Of a stretch of 64,000 nt of DNA, positions 28,456-38,634 are shown piece by piece. Position 1 is the stretch's first letter. Each line of letters opens with the position of its first letter. A program made the position numbers and the translations under genes. Location: contig NC_007776.1 of NCBI RefSeq assembly GCF_000013225.1, forward strand, positions 267,277-331,276, written 5' to 3'. Under the pieces are notes generated by a model that was not told where the DNA came from, did no database searches, and saw only the letters and a program-made list of their open reading frames with translations. This DNA comes from Synechococcus sp. JA-2-3B'a(2-13) (GTDB lineage Bacteria > Cyanobacteriota > Cyanobacteriia > Thermostichales > Thermostichaceae).

Positions 28456-29988
28456 ATGGGACTACCGTGGTATCGGGTCCATACGGTTGTACTGAATGAC
28501 CCAGGTCGCCTGATCGCGGTTCACCTGATGCATACCGCTCTGGTAGCAGGTTGGGCCGGGTCGATGGCGCTCTATGAAACGGCCATTTTCGATCCGTCGG
28601 ATCCTGTCCTGAATCCGATGTGGCGTCAGGGCATGTTTGTCATGCCATTTATGGTTCGCCTGGGGGTGGTCAACTCCTGGGGCGGTTGGAATATCTACGG
28701 CGAGAGCGTTGCCAATGCGGGCTTCTGGACGTTTGAAGGGGTAGCCACTGCCCATATCGTTTTGTCCGGCTTGCTCTTCTTGGCTGCCTGCTGGCACTGG
28801 GTGTACTGGGATCTGGAGCTGTTCCGGGATCCCCGCACCGGCGAGCCGGCTTTGGATCTGCCGAAAATATTTGGGATCCACCTGCTGTTGGCCGGGATCC
28901 TCTGCTTTGGGTTTGGCGCCTTTCACCTGACGGGGGTGTTTGGCCCGGGGATGTGGGTGAGCGATCCCTATGCGACGACGGGGCACGTCCAGCCGGTGGC
29001 GCCGGAATGGGGGCCAGCCGGTTTTAACCCCTACAACGCCGGAGGGGTGGTGGCCCACCACATTGCTGCAGGCATCGTGGGCATCATTGCAGGTCTATTT
29101 CACATCACGGTACGCCCACCCCAGCGCCTCTATCGCGCTCTGCGAATGGGGAACATCGAGACGGTGCTTTCCAGCTCGATTGCGGCGGTGTTTTTTGCCG
29201 GTTTTGTGGTGGCCGGAACCATGTGGTACGGCAGCGCCACCACTCCTGTGGAGCTGTTTGGCCCCACCCGCTACCAATGGGATTCTGGCTATTTCAACCA
29301 GGAGATTAACCGCCGGGTAAATGCGGCCATGGAAGCCGGGATGACCCGCAGCGAGGCCTACAACTCCCTGCCCAAGTCTCTGCTCTTCTACGACTACGTG
29401 GGCAACAGCCCGGCCAAGGGGGGACTGTTCCGAGCTGGCCCCATGAACAAAGGGGATGGCATTGCCATCGAGTGGCTGGGCTACCCGGTGTTCCGTGACC
29501 GCGAAGGGCGGGAGCTGACGGTGCAGCGGATGCCCAACTTCTTCGAGACCTTCCCGGTTATCCTGCGGGATGCCGATGGCGTGGTGCGGGCAGACATTCC
29601 TTTCCGTCGGGCGGAGTCGCGCTACAGCTTTGAGCAGGTGGGGGTGACGGTGGAGTTTTACGGCGGCAAGCTGGACGGCCAGGTGTTTACCGACCCGGCA
29701 ACGGTTAAGAAGTATGCCCGCCAGGCCCAGTTGGGTCAGTTGTTTGAGTTCGACCGAGAAACCCCCAAGGCGGACGGCACCTTCCACACCAGCCCCCGCG
29801 GTTGGTTTACCTTTGCTCACGCCGTCTTTGCCCTGCTGTTCTTCTTTGGCCACATCTGGCACGGCGCTCGCACTCTCTTCCGCGATGTGTTCGCCGGTAT
29901 TGACCCCAATATGAGCGAGGAAATGGTGGAGTTCGGCGTCTTCCAGAAAGTAGGGGATCCCACCACTCGCAAGGTTCAGGAAGCCTAG
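28456..29988 (+). CDS. psbB: Photosystem II CP47 chlorophyll-binding core antenna
   Basis: 510 residues starting [19 protein letters not shown], the standard CP47 N-terminus; this rejects an upstream in-frame start at 28408. Six membrane helices carry the chlorophyll-ligating histidines, for example [40 protein letters not shown] and [19 protein letters not shown]. The large lumenal loop lies between helices five and six (about 255-450). The C-terminus continues after [21 protein letters not shown]. It is followed by psbT, as in most cyanobacteria. Confidence 0.98.
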   Translation: MGLPWYRVHTVVLNDPGRLIAVHLMHTALVAGWAGSMALYETAIFDPSDPVLNPMWRQGMFVMPFMVRLGVVNSWGGWNIYGESVANAGFWTFEGVATAHIVLSGLLFLAACWHWVYWDLELFRDPRTGEPALDLPKIFGIHLLLAGILCFGFGAFHLTGVFGPGMWVSDPYATTGHVQPVAPEWGPAGFNPYNAGGVVAHHIAAGIVGIIAGLFHITVRPPQRLYRALRMGNIETVLSSSIAAVFFAGFVVAGTMWYGSATTPVELFGPTRYQWDSGYFNQEINRRVNAAMEAGMTRSEAYNSLPKSLLFYDYVGNSPAKGGLFRAGPMNKGDGIAIEWLGYPVFRDREGRELTVQRMPNFFETFPVILRDADGVVRADIPFRRAESRYSFEQVGVTVEFYGGKLDGQVFTDPATVKKYARQAQLGQLFEFDRETPKADGTFHTSPRGWFTFAHAVFALLFFFGHIWHGARTLFRDVFAGIDPNMSEEMVEFGVFQKVGDPTTRKVQEA

Positions 29989-30094
29989 AGCCCTTTTCGG
30001 CGATGCCGTCGGCACTCTGCTTCACTTTGGAGATGGGGTGCTGGCGGCTCCGAGTTAATCTGGAATCAAGCCCCCTTAGAAATGGAGGTTTTGT

Positions 30095-30193
30095 ATGGAA
30101 GCCATCACCTACACCTTTATCCTGTTTTTGACGTTGGGCCTTCTGTTTTTCGCGGTCGCCTTTCGGGAAACTCCGAGAATTACCAAGAAGTAA
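30095..30193 (+). CDS. psbT: Photosystem II protein T
   Basis: 32 residues: [19 protein letters not shown] followed by [13 protein letters not shown]. It is a single transmembrane helix with the PsbT ending FRE-PR-x-x-K. AATGGAGG lies about 10 bases before the ATG and is a good ribosome site. It sits 106 bp after psbB in the same direction, the usual psbB-psbT order. PsbT lies at the dimer interface and helps repair of the QB site. Confidence 0.95.
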   Translation: MEAITYTFILFLTLGLLFFAVAFRETPRITKK

Positions 30194-30592
30194 CCCAGGG
30201 TAGTGGCTGCCGTTCCTGCTGTGCCGGGCTCAAGCAAGGCAGAGGGAAGGTCAGTCTCTTTTGAGATTTGTGGTTTAGGCTTAGTTCTGGATGGGGCCGG
30301 AGCTCTCTCCGGCTTTCCTATTTGCGGTTGGGTAGCGGCAACTCGGAATGGAGTGATTCCAAAATAAGATTCCAAAATAAATAGTCAAGTAGCGGCAACC
30401 TGAGGATCCTTCCTTTTGGGAGAGGAGGGGGGAGTTCTCAGAGCTACTGAGACCCTTTTCGGTACTCTTCAGTACTCTGTAGGAGAACGCTTGTCCTACT
30501 GCTCAAATTGAACTCGCTAAGGATGCCTTAGGATGGCTTTTGGGATCCCAGAGACAGCTTAGCTTGGGTTCAGATTCAAGATTGGGTTAACG
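30194..30592. other. 399-bp intergenic region after psbT
   Basis: Apart from a terminator hairpin near 30296 there is a short direct repeat (GATTCCAAAATAA twice, around 30355-30380). No open frame with coding character was seen. It separates the photosystem genes from a response-regulator gene. Confidence 0.5.
30296..30316 (+). terminator. Terminator hairpin of the psbB-psbT unit
   Basis: GCCGGAG-CTCT-CTCCGGC followed by TTT. A seven-base perfect stem with a short T run, about 100 bp after psbT. Confidence 0.6.
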
Positions 30593-31003
30593 ATGGCAAC
30601 AGTGCTGCTGGTGGAAGATGATCCGATCAACGCCCGTGTTTTTGAGAAGGTGTTGCGACGGCGGGGAGGTTTTGAGGTCTTTCACAGCCAGGATGTGGAG
30701 CAGATTTTGAAGCTGGCCCAGGGGCACGAGGTGGATGTCATTTTGTTGGATGTTTCCCTGTCCCAGAGCACCTTTCGCGGCGAGGCGGTGGACGGGATCC
30801 GCATTGCCCAACTGTTGAAGGCGGATCCAAAAAGCCGCTCCATCCCCATTATTTTGGTGACGGCCCACGCCATGCGGGGCGACCGCGAGGCATTCTTGGC
30901 CCAGAGCGGGGCGGATGGTTATATCGCCAAGCCAGTGGTGGATCACGAGGAGATGGTGAATCAAGTTCGCCAGGTGTTGTCTCAAGGGCCGAGGCAGGGG
31001 TGA
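30593..31003 (+). CDS. Single-domain CheY-like response regulator
   Basis: 136 residues comprising one receiver domain. The acidic pocket is VEDDP near the N-terminus, the phosphoacceptor Asp is in VILLDVSLS (about residue 53), the conserved Thr is in ILVTAHA, and the Lys is in YIAKPV. It has no output domain, so it acts by protein contact or as a phosphate relay. The beta3-alpha3 loop is somewhat long (SQSTFRGEAVDGIR). No kinase gene is adjacent, so its partner cannot be named. Confidence 0.9.
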   Translation: MATVLLVEDDPINARVFEKVLRRRGGFEVFHSQDVEQILKLAQGHEVDVILLDVSLSQSTFRGEAVDGIRIAQLLKADPKSRSIPIILVTAHAMRGDREAFLAQSGADGYIAKPVVDHEEMVNQVRQVLSQGPRQG

Positions 31004-31020
31004 GTTCTCCTGGAGAAGAG

Positions 31021-31698
31021 TTAGGCGGCGAAGCTGCGCAAAATCGACTGCCAGAAGGGGATCCCATCCTGCCCTGGCAAATCGGGATCTGCTGCCCGCT
31101 CAGGGTGGGGCATTAAACCCAGAATCCGACCGCTGGGATCGCAAATGCCGGCGATGTTGTCCACAGAGCCGTTGGGCGCAACCGGAGCATAGCGAAAGAC
31201 GATCTGCCCTCGATCCTGCAACTGCTTGAGGGTATCCGGATCACAGGTGTAGCGGCCTTCCCCATGGGCGATGGGCAGGGTTAAGGTGGATCCCTGGGGA
31301 TACGCGCTTGTCCAGGGAAGATCCTGCCGTTCTACACGGATCCCCACTCGGTCGCAGATAAAGTGCAGGTTGGCATTGCGCACCAGCGCCCCCGGCAGCA
31401 GGCCCGCCTCTGTCAAGATCTGAAAGCCATTGCAAATGCCCAGCACATAGCCCCCTCGCGCCGCGTGCTCCTTCAGGGATCCCATCACCGGAGCAAAACG
31501 AGCGATGGCCCCACAACGCAAATAATCCCCATAGCTGAAGCCCCCCGGCAGCACCACCACATCCAGCTCCGACAAATCCGTCTCTCGGTGCCAGATCAGC
31601 CGCGTTGGGCAGCCCAAGAGGCCGCGGGTTACCCAGGCTACATCTCGGTCGCAGTTGGAACCCGGAAAAACAACAACGCCAAACCTCACGCCAGCCAT
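31021..31698 (-). CDS. purQ: Phosphoribosylformylglycinamidine synthase subunit PurQ
   Basis: 225 residues. The class-I glutamine amidotransferase subunit that feeds ammonia to PurL in purine synthesis. [13 protein letters not shown] at the start, the catalytic Cys in [12 protein letters not shown], and the His/Glu pair in LMPHPERA are present. The length is typical of the separate-subunit form. purS lies 115 bp upstream on the same strand, so purS-purQ form an operon; purL is not in the window. Confidence 0.96.
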   Translation of the reverse strand: MAGVRFGVVVFPGSNCDRDVAWVTRGLLGCPTRLIWHRETDLSELDVVVLPGGFSYGDYLRCGAIARFAPVMGSLKEHAARGGYVLGICNGFQILTEAGLLPGALVRNANLHFICDRVGIRVERQDLPWTSAYPQGSTLTLPIAHGEGRYTCDPDTLKQLQDRGQIVFRYAPVAPNGSVDNIAGICDPSGRILGLMPHPERAADPDLPGQDGIPFWQSILRSFAA

Positions 31699-31813
31699 TG
31701 GGATCCCTTAAGTGAGAGGAAAGAAGATGGTCAGATTAGAGGGATGGAAGAGGGGTTGGGGGTATTTTTGGAATGGCCATCAGATCAACCCCAAATCGCG
31801 TGAACCCATCAAA

Positions 31814-32071
31814 TTAACCACCGATGGCAGCCACTTGGATTTGATAAGTCTCAATCACCGGGTTGGCCAGCAGTTGATGGCACAGCTCATCCACCTGGCG
31901 GTGGGCGGTCTCGGCGTCGGGGGCCTCTAGCTGCAGTTGGATATGCTTGCCAATGCGCACCTGCTGTACCTGGGTATGCCCCAGCTGATGCAAGCTGGAC
32001 TGAACCGCAGCCCCGGCGGGATCGAGAACAGAGGGGCGTAGGTGAATCTGAATCTGGGCCTGGAACTGCAT
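31814..32071 (-). CDS. purS: Phosphoribosylformylglycinamidine synthase subunit PurS
   Basis: 85 residues. The small structural subunit that bridges PurQ and PurL. The pattern (FQAQIQIHLRPSVLDPAGAAVQSSL, then VRIGKHIQLQLEAPD, then ANPVIETYQIQV) is the PurS fold. Its position upstream of purQ confirms the call. It is divergent from an ABC-2 permease gene. Confidence 0.92.
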   Translation of the reverse strand: MQFQAQIQIHLRPSVLDPAGAAVQSSLHQLGHTQVQQVRIGKHIQLQLEAPDAETAHRQVDELCHQLLANPVIETYQIQVAAIGG

Positions 32072-32133
32072 AGAATAAAGGCTGGATCTGTTACCAGTGT
32101 ATCAGTCGGATCATCACAGCTTTGGGTTCAGTC

Positions 32134-32907
32134 ATGGATGCGTCGCGCGTGGTGGCCATTGCCCACAACGTTTTCCGGGAAACGATTCGGGATCGGATTC
32201 TCTACCTGGTGATGGTATTTGCGGTGGCCATGCTGGGAGCCACTGTTTTGATCCCGCAGGTGGCCAACCAGGCCCACAACAAAATCATTGCCGACCTGGG
32301 GTTGGCAGCCATTCACTTCTTCGGCCTGATCGTGGCCATTTTCGTGGGCACAGGGCTGGTGAATAAGGAGATTGAAAGACGCACGGTGTATGTGCTGATC
32401 GCCAAACCCATGAGCCGGGCAGAGTTCATTGTCGGCAAGCATCTGGGCCTATCGGCGCTGCTGTCGGTGCTGGTGCTGCTGATGACGGTTGTGTTTCTGC
32501 TGAGCTTGCTGCTGGTGCAGGCCCCGATCCCCCTTTTGGCCATTCTCTGGGCAACAGTCTTCACTTTCTTAGAGCTGGTGCTGATTGTTGCCGCGGCCCT
32601 GCTGTTCGGGGTTTTCACTTCCTCGATTCTGGCCACCCTCTACACCATTGCCCTGTTCCTGATGGGCCATGCCAGCCGCGCCCTGCTGCAACTGAGCAAG
32701 CTGGTGAAAGATGCCGGATTTGGCAAACTGTTTGAGGTGATTTATTTGATCCTGCCGGATTTGGAGCGCCTCAATTTGAGAGATGCTGCGGTTTACGGCC
32801 AAGTTCCGCCCCCAGCAGAACTTCTCGGAGATGCACTGTACGGCTTGGTTTACACCCTTTTGCTGCTGATTCTGGCAGTGTTGGTGTTCGCCCGGCGTGA
32901 GTTCTGA
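32134..32907 (+). CDS. ABC-2 type transporter permease
   Basis: 257 residues with six predicted membrane helices, starting MDASRVVAIAHNVFRETIRDR. Features of the family are the first helix (ILYLVMVFAVAMLGATVLI), the conserved GLVNKEIERRTVYVLIAKPMSR loop, and the later helices. This class of permease exports or serves in multi-component membrane complexes. No ATPase gene lies beside it in the window, so its partner is elsewhere. comB begins 16 bp after its stop. Confidence 0.82.
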   Translation: MDASRVVAIAHNVFRETIRDRILYLVMVFAVAMLGATVLIPQVANQAHNKIIADLGLAAIHFFGLIVAIFVGTGLVNKEIERRTVYVLIAKPMSRAEFIVGKHLGLSALLSVLVLLMTVVFLLSLLLVQAPIPLLAILWATVFTFLELVLIVAAALLFGVFTSSILATLYTIALFLMGHASRALLQLSKLVKDAGFGKLFEVIYLILPDLERLNLRDAAVYGQVPPPAELLGDALYGLVYTLLLLILAVLVFARREF

Positions 32908-32923
32908 CGTTACCTCTTCCCCC

Positions 32924-33652
32924 ATGCGTTTTTTCCACTTCTATACGCCCGAACAGGTGCCTTCATCTGGGATCCCGGAGTGTGCGGTGGCCATTGATGT
33001 GCTGCGGGCCACCACCACCATTGCCACAGCGCTGGCAGCAGGAGCAGAAGCGGTACAGGTGTTTGCCCACCTGCAGCAGCTCCAAGAGGCAAGCCAAAAC
33101 TGGCCGGCTTCCCAGCGGCTTTTGGCCGGGGAACGGGGGGGCAAAGCGGTGGCGGGGTTTGATCTGGGCAACTCCCCCCTCGACTACACTCCCGACCGCG
33201 TGCGGGACAAGCGCATCTTCCTGAGCACCACCAACGGCACGCGCAGCCTACAGCGCCTGGAAGGGATCCCGGTGGTGATCACAGCAGCCCTGGTGAACTT
33301 GGGAGCCGTGGTGGATTTTCTCAGACGGGGCTCCTTTGCCGAGGTGTGGCTGGTGGGATCCGGGTGGGAAGGGGCCTTTTCGCTGGAAGATACTGCCTGT
33401 GCCGGAGCCATCTTGCATCGCCTGGGCTGCTCTTTGAACCAGTTGGGCAACGACGAGACCTTGGCGGCCTTGGCCCTCTACCAAACTTGGCAGGACGATC
33501 TGCTGGGTTTGTTGAGACGCTCTAGCCACGGGCAACGGTTGTTGGGTCTGGGGCCGGAAAACGATCAGGATCTGGCCTACTGTGCCGATCTGGATCGTCT
33601 CTCAGTGGTGCCCCGACAGGTTCAGCCAGGGGTTTTGGCCAGTGGCGGGTAG
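32924..33652 (+). CDS. comB: 2-phosphosulfolactate phosphatase family protein
   Basis: About 242 residues. It matches ComB: CAVAIDVLRATTTIATALAAGA, then GERGGKAVAGFDLGNSPLDYT, then FLSTTNGTRSL and GSGWEGAFSLEDTACAGAI. In archaea and some bacteria the enzyme makes sulfolactate for coenzyme M synthesis. In cyanobacteria, which lack coenzyme M, it may act on another phosphate ester. ATG 32924 gives MRFFHFYTPEQV; a GTG at 32897 would overlap the upstream gene. Confidence 0.88.
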   Translation: MRFFHFYTPEQVPSSGIPECAVAIDVLRATTTIATALAAGAEAVQVFAHLQQLQEASQNWPASQRLLAGERGGKAVAGFDLGNSPLDYTPDRVRDKRIFLSTTNGTRSLQRLEGIPVVITAALVNLGAVVDFLRRGSFAEVWLVGSGWEGAFSLEDTACAGAILHRLGCSLNQLGNDETLAALALYQTWQDDLLGLLRRSSHGQRLLGLGPENDQDLAYCADLDRLSVVPRQVQPGVLASGG

Positions 33653-33788
33653 ATTTTGGACAGGTGGAGCGACCTGTGGATCCCACCACCCTCTGAGCTG
33701 GAAGTAGGCGGCCATTGTCAGCATGGGCTGGATCTCAACAGGCCGGGCGTAGGCTTGGGGATCCTTCCCCGGCAGAGCTGGTCTGCAG

Positions 33789-34073
33789 CTAACCCGCTTG
33801 GGCCGTGTCGGGGGCAATGCCCAGCGCTTTCTGGTGCAGCCACGCCTGCCATTCCCCTGGGATCAGCTTGTTGTTAAACGCATCGCCAGAAACAAACATA
33901 TCCCGCTGATTCTGGGCCAACACAAAAATGGAGCGGCGATCGAAATGGGAAGTGAGTTTGTAGAGGGTGTAGGGGCCTTCTGAGTAGAGGGTCAGCGTTT
34001 CTTGATCCAGGCCATGGCGGCTGCTTTGGCCATAGGCCCGCAAGACCATGTTGATCAATCGCTCATAGTGCAT
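33789..34073 (-). CDS. Small conserved protein of unknown function
   Basis: 94 residues: MHYERLINMVLRAYGQSS, then TLTLYSEGPYTLYKLTSHFDRRSIFVLAQ, then FVSGDAFNNKLIPGEWQAW. No membrane segment, signal or catalytic motif is seen. It has normal coding character and a clear ATG, and similar short proteins occur in cyanobacteria. It is divergent from argC. Confidence 0.62.
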   Translation of the reverse strand: MHYERLINMVLRAYGQSSRHGLDQETLTLYSEGPYTLYKLTSHFDRRSIFVLAQNQRDMFVSGDAFNNKLIPGEWQAWLHQKALGIAPDTAQAG

Positions 34074-34305
34074 AGACCGCAGATTAGAAAGCTACACAGA
34101 ACATAGACAGATATTACGGAAGCCGCTGCCAAGGCCCGAGCGGCTCAGGTGAACCCAGCATAACAAATCCCCCTGGATGGCCACGCAACGCCAACGCGAA
34201 TGAACAAGATGGGATCCGCACCCATGCAGCGTCAAATGCAGCAGAAAAATGCGGTAGAACTTAAGGCAAGCCATCACGCAACCCTCTTGCACAGGCAGCC
34301 CCCCC

Positions 34306-35412
34306 ATGGCCAACATGGCGCCCCGCCCACCCCACCCCACAGAGCCTGTCCGCATTGGCATTGTCGGCGCTTCCGGCTACGGAGGGGTACAGTTGGTGCG
34401 GTTACTGAGCGAGCATCCCGGCGTGCAGATCACCTACCTGGCCGGGCAAGACAGTGCCGGCAAGCGCTACGGGGATCTCTATCCCCAGTTGGCCCAGGCC
34501 GTGGATCTGACCGTTCAGCCGGTAGAGGTGGATCGTATTGCCGCCAACAGCGATGTGGTGTTTTTGTCTCTCCCCAATGGGCTGGCTGCCGAGCTGGCCC
34601 CGCCCTTGCTGGCCAAAGGGTGCAAAGTCTTAGATCTGTCGGCGGATTACCGCTTTCGCAACCTGGCCACCTACCAATCTTGGTACCGCATGGGTCAGAC
34701 GGATCCCAACTGGCCCAGCCCTGCCTATCGCCAGGCCAATGAGCAGGCGGTCTATGGGTTGCCGGAACTTTATCGCGAGGCGATTGCCCAAGCCCAACTG
34801 GTGGGCTGTCCCGGCTGTTATCCCACTGCTTCATTGTTGGCGGTTGCTCCTCTGCTGCGGCAGGGGTTGGTGGAGCTGGACAGCCTCATTTTCGATGCCA
34901 AATCCGGCGTTTCGGGGGCAGGTCGTACCCCCAAGGTGGGATCCCTGTTTGCCGAAGTGGACGGCTCTCTGGCAGCCTATGGAGTGGCCCAGCACCGCCA
35001 TACGCCCGAGATCGAGCAAGCTTGCACCGACCTGACCCACACCCCCATCACCGTGCAATTTACGCCCCATCTGGTGCCCATGGTGCGGGGGATCCACGTC
35101 ACCTTGTATGCCACCCTGCGGGATCCCGGCTTTGTGGGGGAAGATTTGCTCACCATTTACAACGCTTTCTATCGCCAATCTCCCTGGGTGAAGGTGCTGC
35201 CGCGGGGGGTCTACCCGCAAACCAAATGGGTCTCCGGCACCAACACCTGCATGATCGGGGTGGAGGTGGACAGCCGCACCAACCGCGTTATCGTCCTGTC
35301 GGTGATCGATAACCTGATGAAAGGGCAAGCCGGGCAGGCAGTGCAGTGTCTCAACCTGATGATGGGATGGCCGGAAACGTTGGGTTTGCCTCGGCTGGCG
35401 TTTTACCCCTAG
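34306..35412 (+). CDS. argC: N-acetyl-gamma-glutamyl-phosphate reductase
   Basis: The third enzyme of arginine synthesis; it reduces acetylglutamyl phosphate with NADPH. The Rossmann motif is [18 protein letters not shown], and the active-site Cys is in [12 protein letters not shown]. Other family segments are [38 protein letters not shown] and [11 protein letters not shown]. 368 residues is slightly longer than the core because of a Pro-rich N-terminus; an ATG at 34315 is an alternative start. Confidence 0.95.
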   Translation: MANMAPRPPHPTEPVRIGIVGASGYGGVQLVRLLSEHPGVQITYLAGQDSAGKRYGDLYPQLAQAVDLTVQPVEVDRIAANSDVVFLSLPNGLAAELAPPLLAKGCKVLDLSADYRFRNLATYQSWYRMGQTDPNWPSPAYRQANEQAVYGLPELYREAIAQAQLVGCPGCYPTASLLAVAPLLRQGLVELDSLIFDAKSGVSGAGRTPKVGSLFAEVDGSLAAYGVAQHRHTPEIEQACTDLTHTPITVQFTPHLVPMVRGIHVTLYATLRDPGFVGEDLLTIYNAFYRQSPWVKVLPRGVYPQTKWVSGTNTCMIGVEVDSRTNRVIVLSVIDNLMKGQAGQAVQCLNLMMGWPETLGLPRLAFYP

Positions 35413-35450
35413 CTATAATGCCGGTAATCCCCTTGAAGCGGATTCTGTCC

Positions 35451-36893
35451 ATGTCTGAACCCCTGAATCCCCCTTTCCATTCCGAGCCCCAAAACGCCTC
35501 GCCCAGCTCAAAGGTTGCCTCAGATGCCGTCAATGGCGCTGCTGAGGGCCTGAACTGGGAGGAGCTGTGGCGGCAGCTGGAAGCGGGCTGGCAGGATCTA
35601 CCCCGTCGCTCCGAAGAGACGGTGCAACAGACCCTGGCTCGCCTGCAACTGGAGTGGGGCGGGCTGTGCCGAGAGGCGCGGGATCGGCTGCAAAGCGCTC
35701 TGGAACAGTCGAGAACGGCGGGATCCCCAGAGCCCGTCCACCGAGAGCTGCAAGCGCTCTTGCCCCTGCTCAACCCCTGCCAATGGGAAGTGGTCATCGG
35801 CTCTTTGCGGCGGGCTGCAGATCGAGCTTGGGTGGCCAGCTTGCTGTATCACGGCTTGCAGGAAGCGGCCTATCCAGAGGCGGAAAGCCACGGGATCCCT
35901 TCTTGGGCTCGGACGCTGACCTCTGACCAACGCTCTGCTCTGGAGGCGATGAGTGCCCGTGCCTATGGCAACAGCCGCCTGCCTTTGGTGATGGACAAAA
36001 GCGGCCAGATTCAAGTAAAGGCCTCAGCCGCCTTGTTGGCCGCCTTGATCGCCATCGAGATCGGCAGTGTGGGTTCGGCAGGTGCCTTGTCCTTGCTGGG
36101 CACACCGGAGCTGCGCAAGCTCTTGAATGCCGAGGGCAAGCTGCGGCGAACTGGCTTAAAACAGGGACGAACTGCCCTCACAGAAGAAGAATGGCAAACG
36201 CTGCGCCGTTGGCTGGATCCCAAGGGATCCCCCCCCGACTGGTATCTCAATCTGACCCAAGTGGGGATCCAGACCACCCAAGTGGGGGACTATGCGGCAC
36301 GGCGGCTGCGGGAGTTTTTCCAGAGTGAGTGGATTAAGCTCGTGATCCCCCCCTTGTATCACCTGGTCATCGATGCAGTGCGGCTACTGACGGGAGAAGT
36401 GTTTCTCAGCGTGGGCACCACCCTGGAATCGGCTTTGGAATCGGCAGAGGCAGGGCGGCGACTGGAGTTGGTGCTGCAAGCCTTGCCCCAAGCGCGGAAC
36501 ATTCCCAGACCCAACCAGATCCAGGCTGCCATCCCTGCTGTGGTGGAAGCTGCCGAGAAACTCCTCAGACCTCTGCTGGCCCGCCAGTTGATGACCGTGG
36601 CGGACATCTTCGATCCGCCCATTCGCAACGAGAGCCTAAATGAATTGGGGCGGCAGCTCAACCTCTGGAACCCCTTCCAGTTTTTGCTCACCTGGAGCAC
36701 GGCCGGCTGGCTGGAGGCCCTTCTGGATCAGATCAGCGAGTTGCAGCAGACCTACCCAGAAATGCCCCTGTGGGAGAGCTATCGCCAGGGCCTTGAAACG
36801 GCAGTGCAAGCTCCACGGGTGATGGATCAGGCGGAGGCTCTGCGTCTAACGGCCAAGAGTCTGGATCCCAAGTTGGATCCCTTGGAAGATTGA
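35451..36893 (+). CDS. Conserved hypothetical protein, mostly helical with a hydrophobic centre
   Basis: 480 residues. A Glu/Arg-rich N-terminal part (WEELWRQLEAGWQDLPRR, then VQQTLARLQLEWGGLCREARDRL) looks like coiled helices. A small hydrophobic segment (ASAALLAALIAIEIGSVGSAGALSLLG) is near residue 200, and helical repeats rich in Leu follow. No enzyme motif was recognised. ATG 35451 is chosen; TATAAT at 35414-35419, just beyond the argC stop, would give a short leader, so it may have its own promoter. Similar proteins are expected only in close relatives. Confidence 0.65.
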   Translation: MSEPLNPPFHSEPQNASPSSKVASDAVNGAAEGLNWEELWRQLEAGWQDLPRRSEETVQQTLARLQLEWGGLCREARDRLQSALEQSRTAGSPEPVHRELQALLPLLNPCQWEVVIGSLRRAADRAWVASLLYHGLQEAAYPEAESHGIPSWARTLTSDQRSALEAMSARAYGNSRLPLVMDKSGQIQVKASAALLAALIAIEIGSVGSAGALSLLGTPELRKLLNAEGKLRRTGLKQGRTALTEEEWQTLRRWLDPKGSPPDWYLNLTQVGIQTTQVGDYAARRLREFFQSEWIKLVIPPLYHLVIDAVRLLTGEVFLSVGTTLESALESAEAGRRLELVLQALPQARNIPRPNQIQAAIPAVVEAAEKLLRPLLARQLMTVADIFDPPIRNESLNELGRQLNLWNPFQFLLTWSTAGWLEALLDQISELQQTYPEMPLWESYRQGLETAVQAPRVMDQAEALRLTAKSLDPKLDPLED

Positions 36894-37191
36894 GTAGATG
36901 ATGCATAGGGAAGAAAATTTCCTACAGCATCCACAAAGTGAGGCTGGCAGGCTAGGTGGAATCTTTTCTACGCCAAAGACAAATCTGCACGGGTTGTAGA
37001 GGGTGGCCGGCGGACTGGTTTCCAACCTATTCCCAAGTTAGCCATCCAGGCGGCTAGGAAAACTCCATCCACGCCACCAACTGGCCACCCCCGTAAGCAA
37101 GGGGAGTGTCGAACAAAAACATGCGGGTCAAGGACGTGACCGGTAAGATCCAAGCAGGGATCCCCAAATAAAGAAAGAAGTAGAAACCAAC

Positions 37192-38634
37192 GTGCAACAT
37201 CAAGTTTTGGGGTTAGGCATTGCGGGGCTGGCGGCAGCGCGGCTGTTGCGGGCCCAGGGCTATGAAGTGCTGGTTTGGGATGAGCAAGATTCCCCTCTTC
37301 TCAGACAGCGGCAGGCTGAGCTCAATCAAGAAGGGATCCCGGTTCGGCTGGGGCAGCCTTTTCAACTGGCCGAAGGGGTGAAGCAGGTGGTGGTCAGTCC
37401 AGGCATTGCTTGGGATCACCCGCTGCTGCAGGCGGTGCGTCAACAGGGAATCCCGGTGGTGGGGGAGGCGGAGCTGGCCTGGATCTATCTTGACCACCTA
37501 CCCTGGGTGGGGATCACCGGCACCAACGGCAAAAGCACCACCACAGCTCTGGTGGCGGAGATGTTCAAGGCGGCGGGGCTGCAAGGGATCCCCTGCGGCA
37601 ACATCGGCCTGCCCCTGTCGCAGGTGGCTTTGGCAACGCTCCAGGGAAAGCTCAAGCCGGACTGGATCGTGGCGGAGCTGAGCAGCTACCAGTTGGAGGC
37701 CAGTAGCCGCCTCATGAGCAGCACTCCTGGAGGGCCGCCGCGCATTGGGGTGTGGACCACCTTCACTCCCGATCACCTAGAACGGCATGGGACGCTGGAG
37801 CGCTATGCCAGCTTTAAGGCTCGCCTTTTGGATCGGGCCCAGTGGCGGGTGCTCAACGGCGAGGATCCCTACCTGTGCCGCCGCCGGCAGGATTGGGAAA
37901 AGACCTATTGGATCTCCCTTGCTGCCCCGCAACTCTGTTGCGATCAGGATCCCACCGCAACCCTTGACCTGCGGGAAAACCGCCTCTACATCCAGGGGGA
38001 GATGGTGGCGGAGCTGGAGGACTTTGCAGAACGCTGCCCTGGCCAACACAACCTGCAAAACCTGCTCTTGGCGGCAGCAGCAGCACGTCTAGCTGGGCTC
38101 CCCAACGTTGCCATTCAAAAAGCCATCCGATCTTTTGCCGGCATGCCCCATCGGCTGGAGCGGGTGGCGCAAATCCAGGTGGGAGCCACCCCCATCCGCT
38201 TTGTCAACGACAGCAAGGCCACCAACTACGAAGCCGGCTGGGTGGCACTCAACGCCCTCTCCCCACCCATTATTCTGATTGCCGGAGGAAGGGCTAAGCA
38301 GGGGGATCCCGGCGCCTGGTTGCGGTTGATTCGGGCCAAGGTGGCCCGCGTGTTGCTGATGGGGGAGTCTGCCCCAGTGCTGGCAGAGGCCCTCCAGGGG
38401 ATCCACTATACTGACGTTGAGCTCGTGCCAACCCTAGATGTAGCGGTGGAAAGAGCCTTTGCAGCGGCTTGTTCCCTTTCCCGTCAAGCTCAGAGGTTGG
38501 GGAAGCCCGCTCAGCCCATCACCGTTTTGCTGTCTCCCGCCTGTGCCAGTTTTGACCAGTACTCCAGCTTTGAACACCGTGGCAACCATTTCCGAGCCTG
38601 CTGCCAAGCCCTTCAGGGATCCCTGGAATGCTGA
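37192..38634 (+). CDS. murD: UDP-N-acetylmuramoylalanine--D-glutamate ligase
   Basis: 480 residues from GTG 37192. It adds D-Glu to UDP-MurNAc-L-Ala. The P-loop GITGTNGKSTTTALV, VAELSSYQLEAS, FTPDHLERHGTLE and FVNDSKATNYEA are standard MurD motifs, and the C-terminal domain ends with FDQYSSFEHRGNHFRACCQ. The MurD-type ending FDQ-x-x-x-FE-x-RG-x-x-F separates it from other Mur ligases. Its 3' end overlaps the start of ftsW, a remnant of the dcw cluster order. Confidence 0.95.
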   Translation: MQHQVLGLGIAGLAAARLLRAQGYEVLVWDEQDSPLLRQRQAELNQEGIPVRLGQPFQLAEGVKQVVVSPGIAWDHPLLQAVRQQGIPVVGEAELAWIYLDHLPWVGITGTNGKSTTTALVAEMFKAAGLQGIPCGNIGLPLSQVALATLQGKLKPDWIVAELSSYQLEASSRLMSSTPGGPPRIGVWTTFTPDHLERHGTLERYASFKARLLDRAQWRVLNGEDPYLCRRRQDWEKTYWISLAAPQLCCDQDPTATLDLRENRLYIQGEMVAELEDFAERCPGQHNLQNLLLAAAAARLAGLPNVAIQKAIRSFAGMPHRLERVAQIQVGATPIRFVNDSKATNYEAGWVALNALSPPIILIAGGRAKQGDPGAWLRLIRAKVARVLLMGESAPVLAEALQGIHYTDVELVPTLDVAVERAFAAACSLSRQAQRLGKPAQPITVLLSPACASFDQYSSFEHRGNHFRACCQALQGSLEC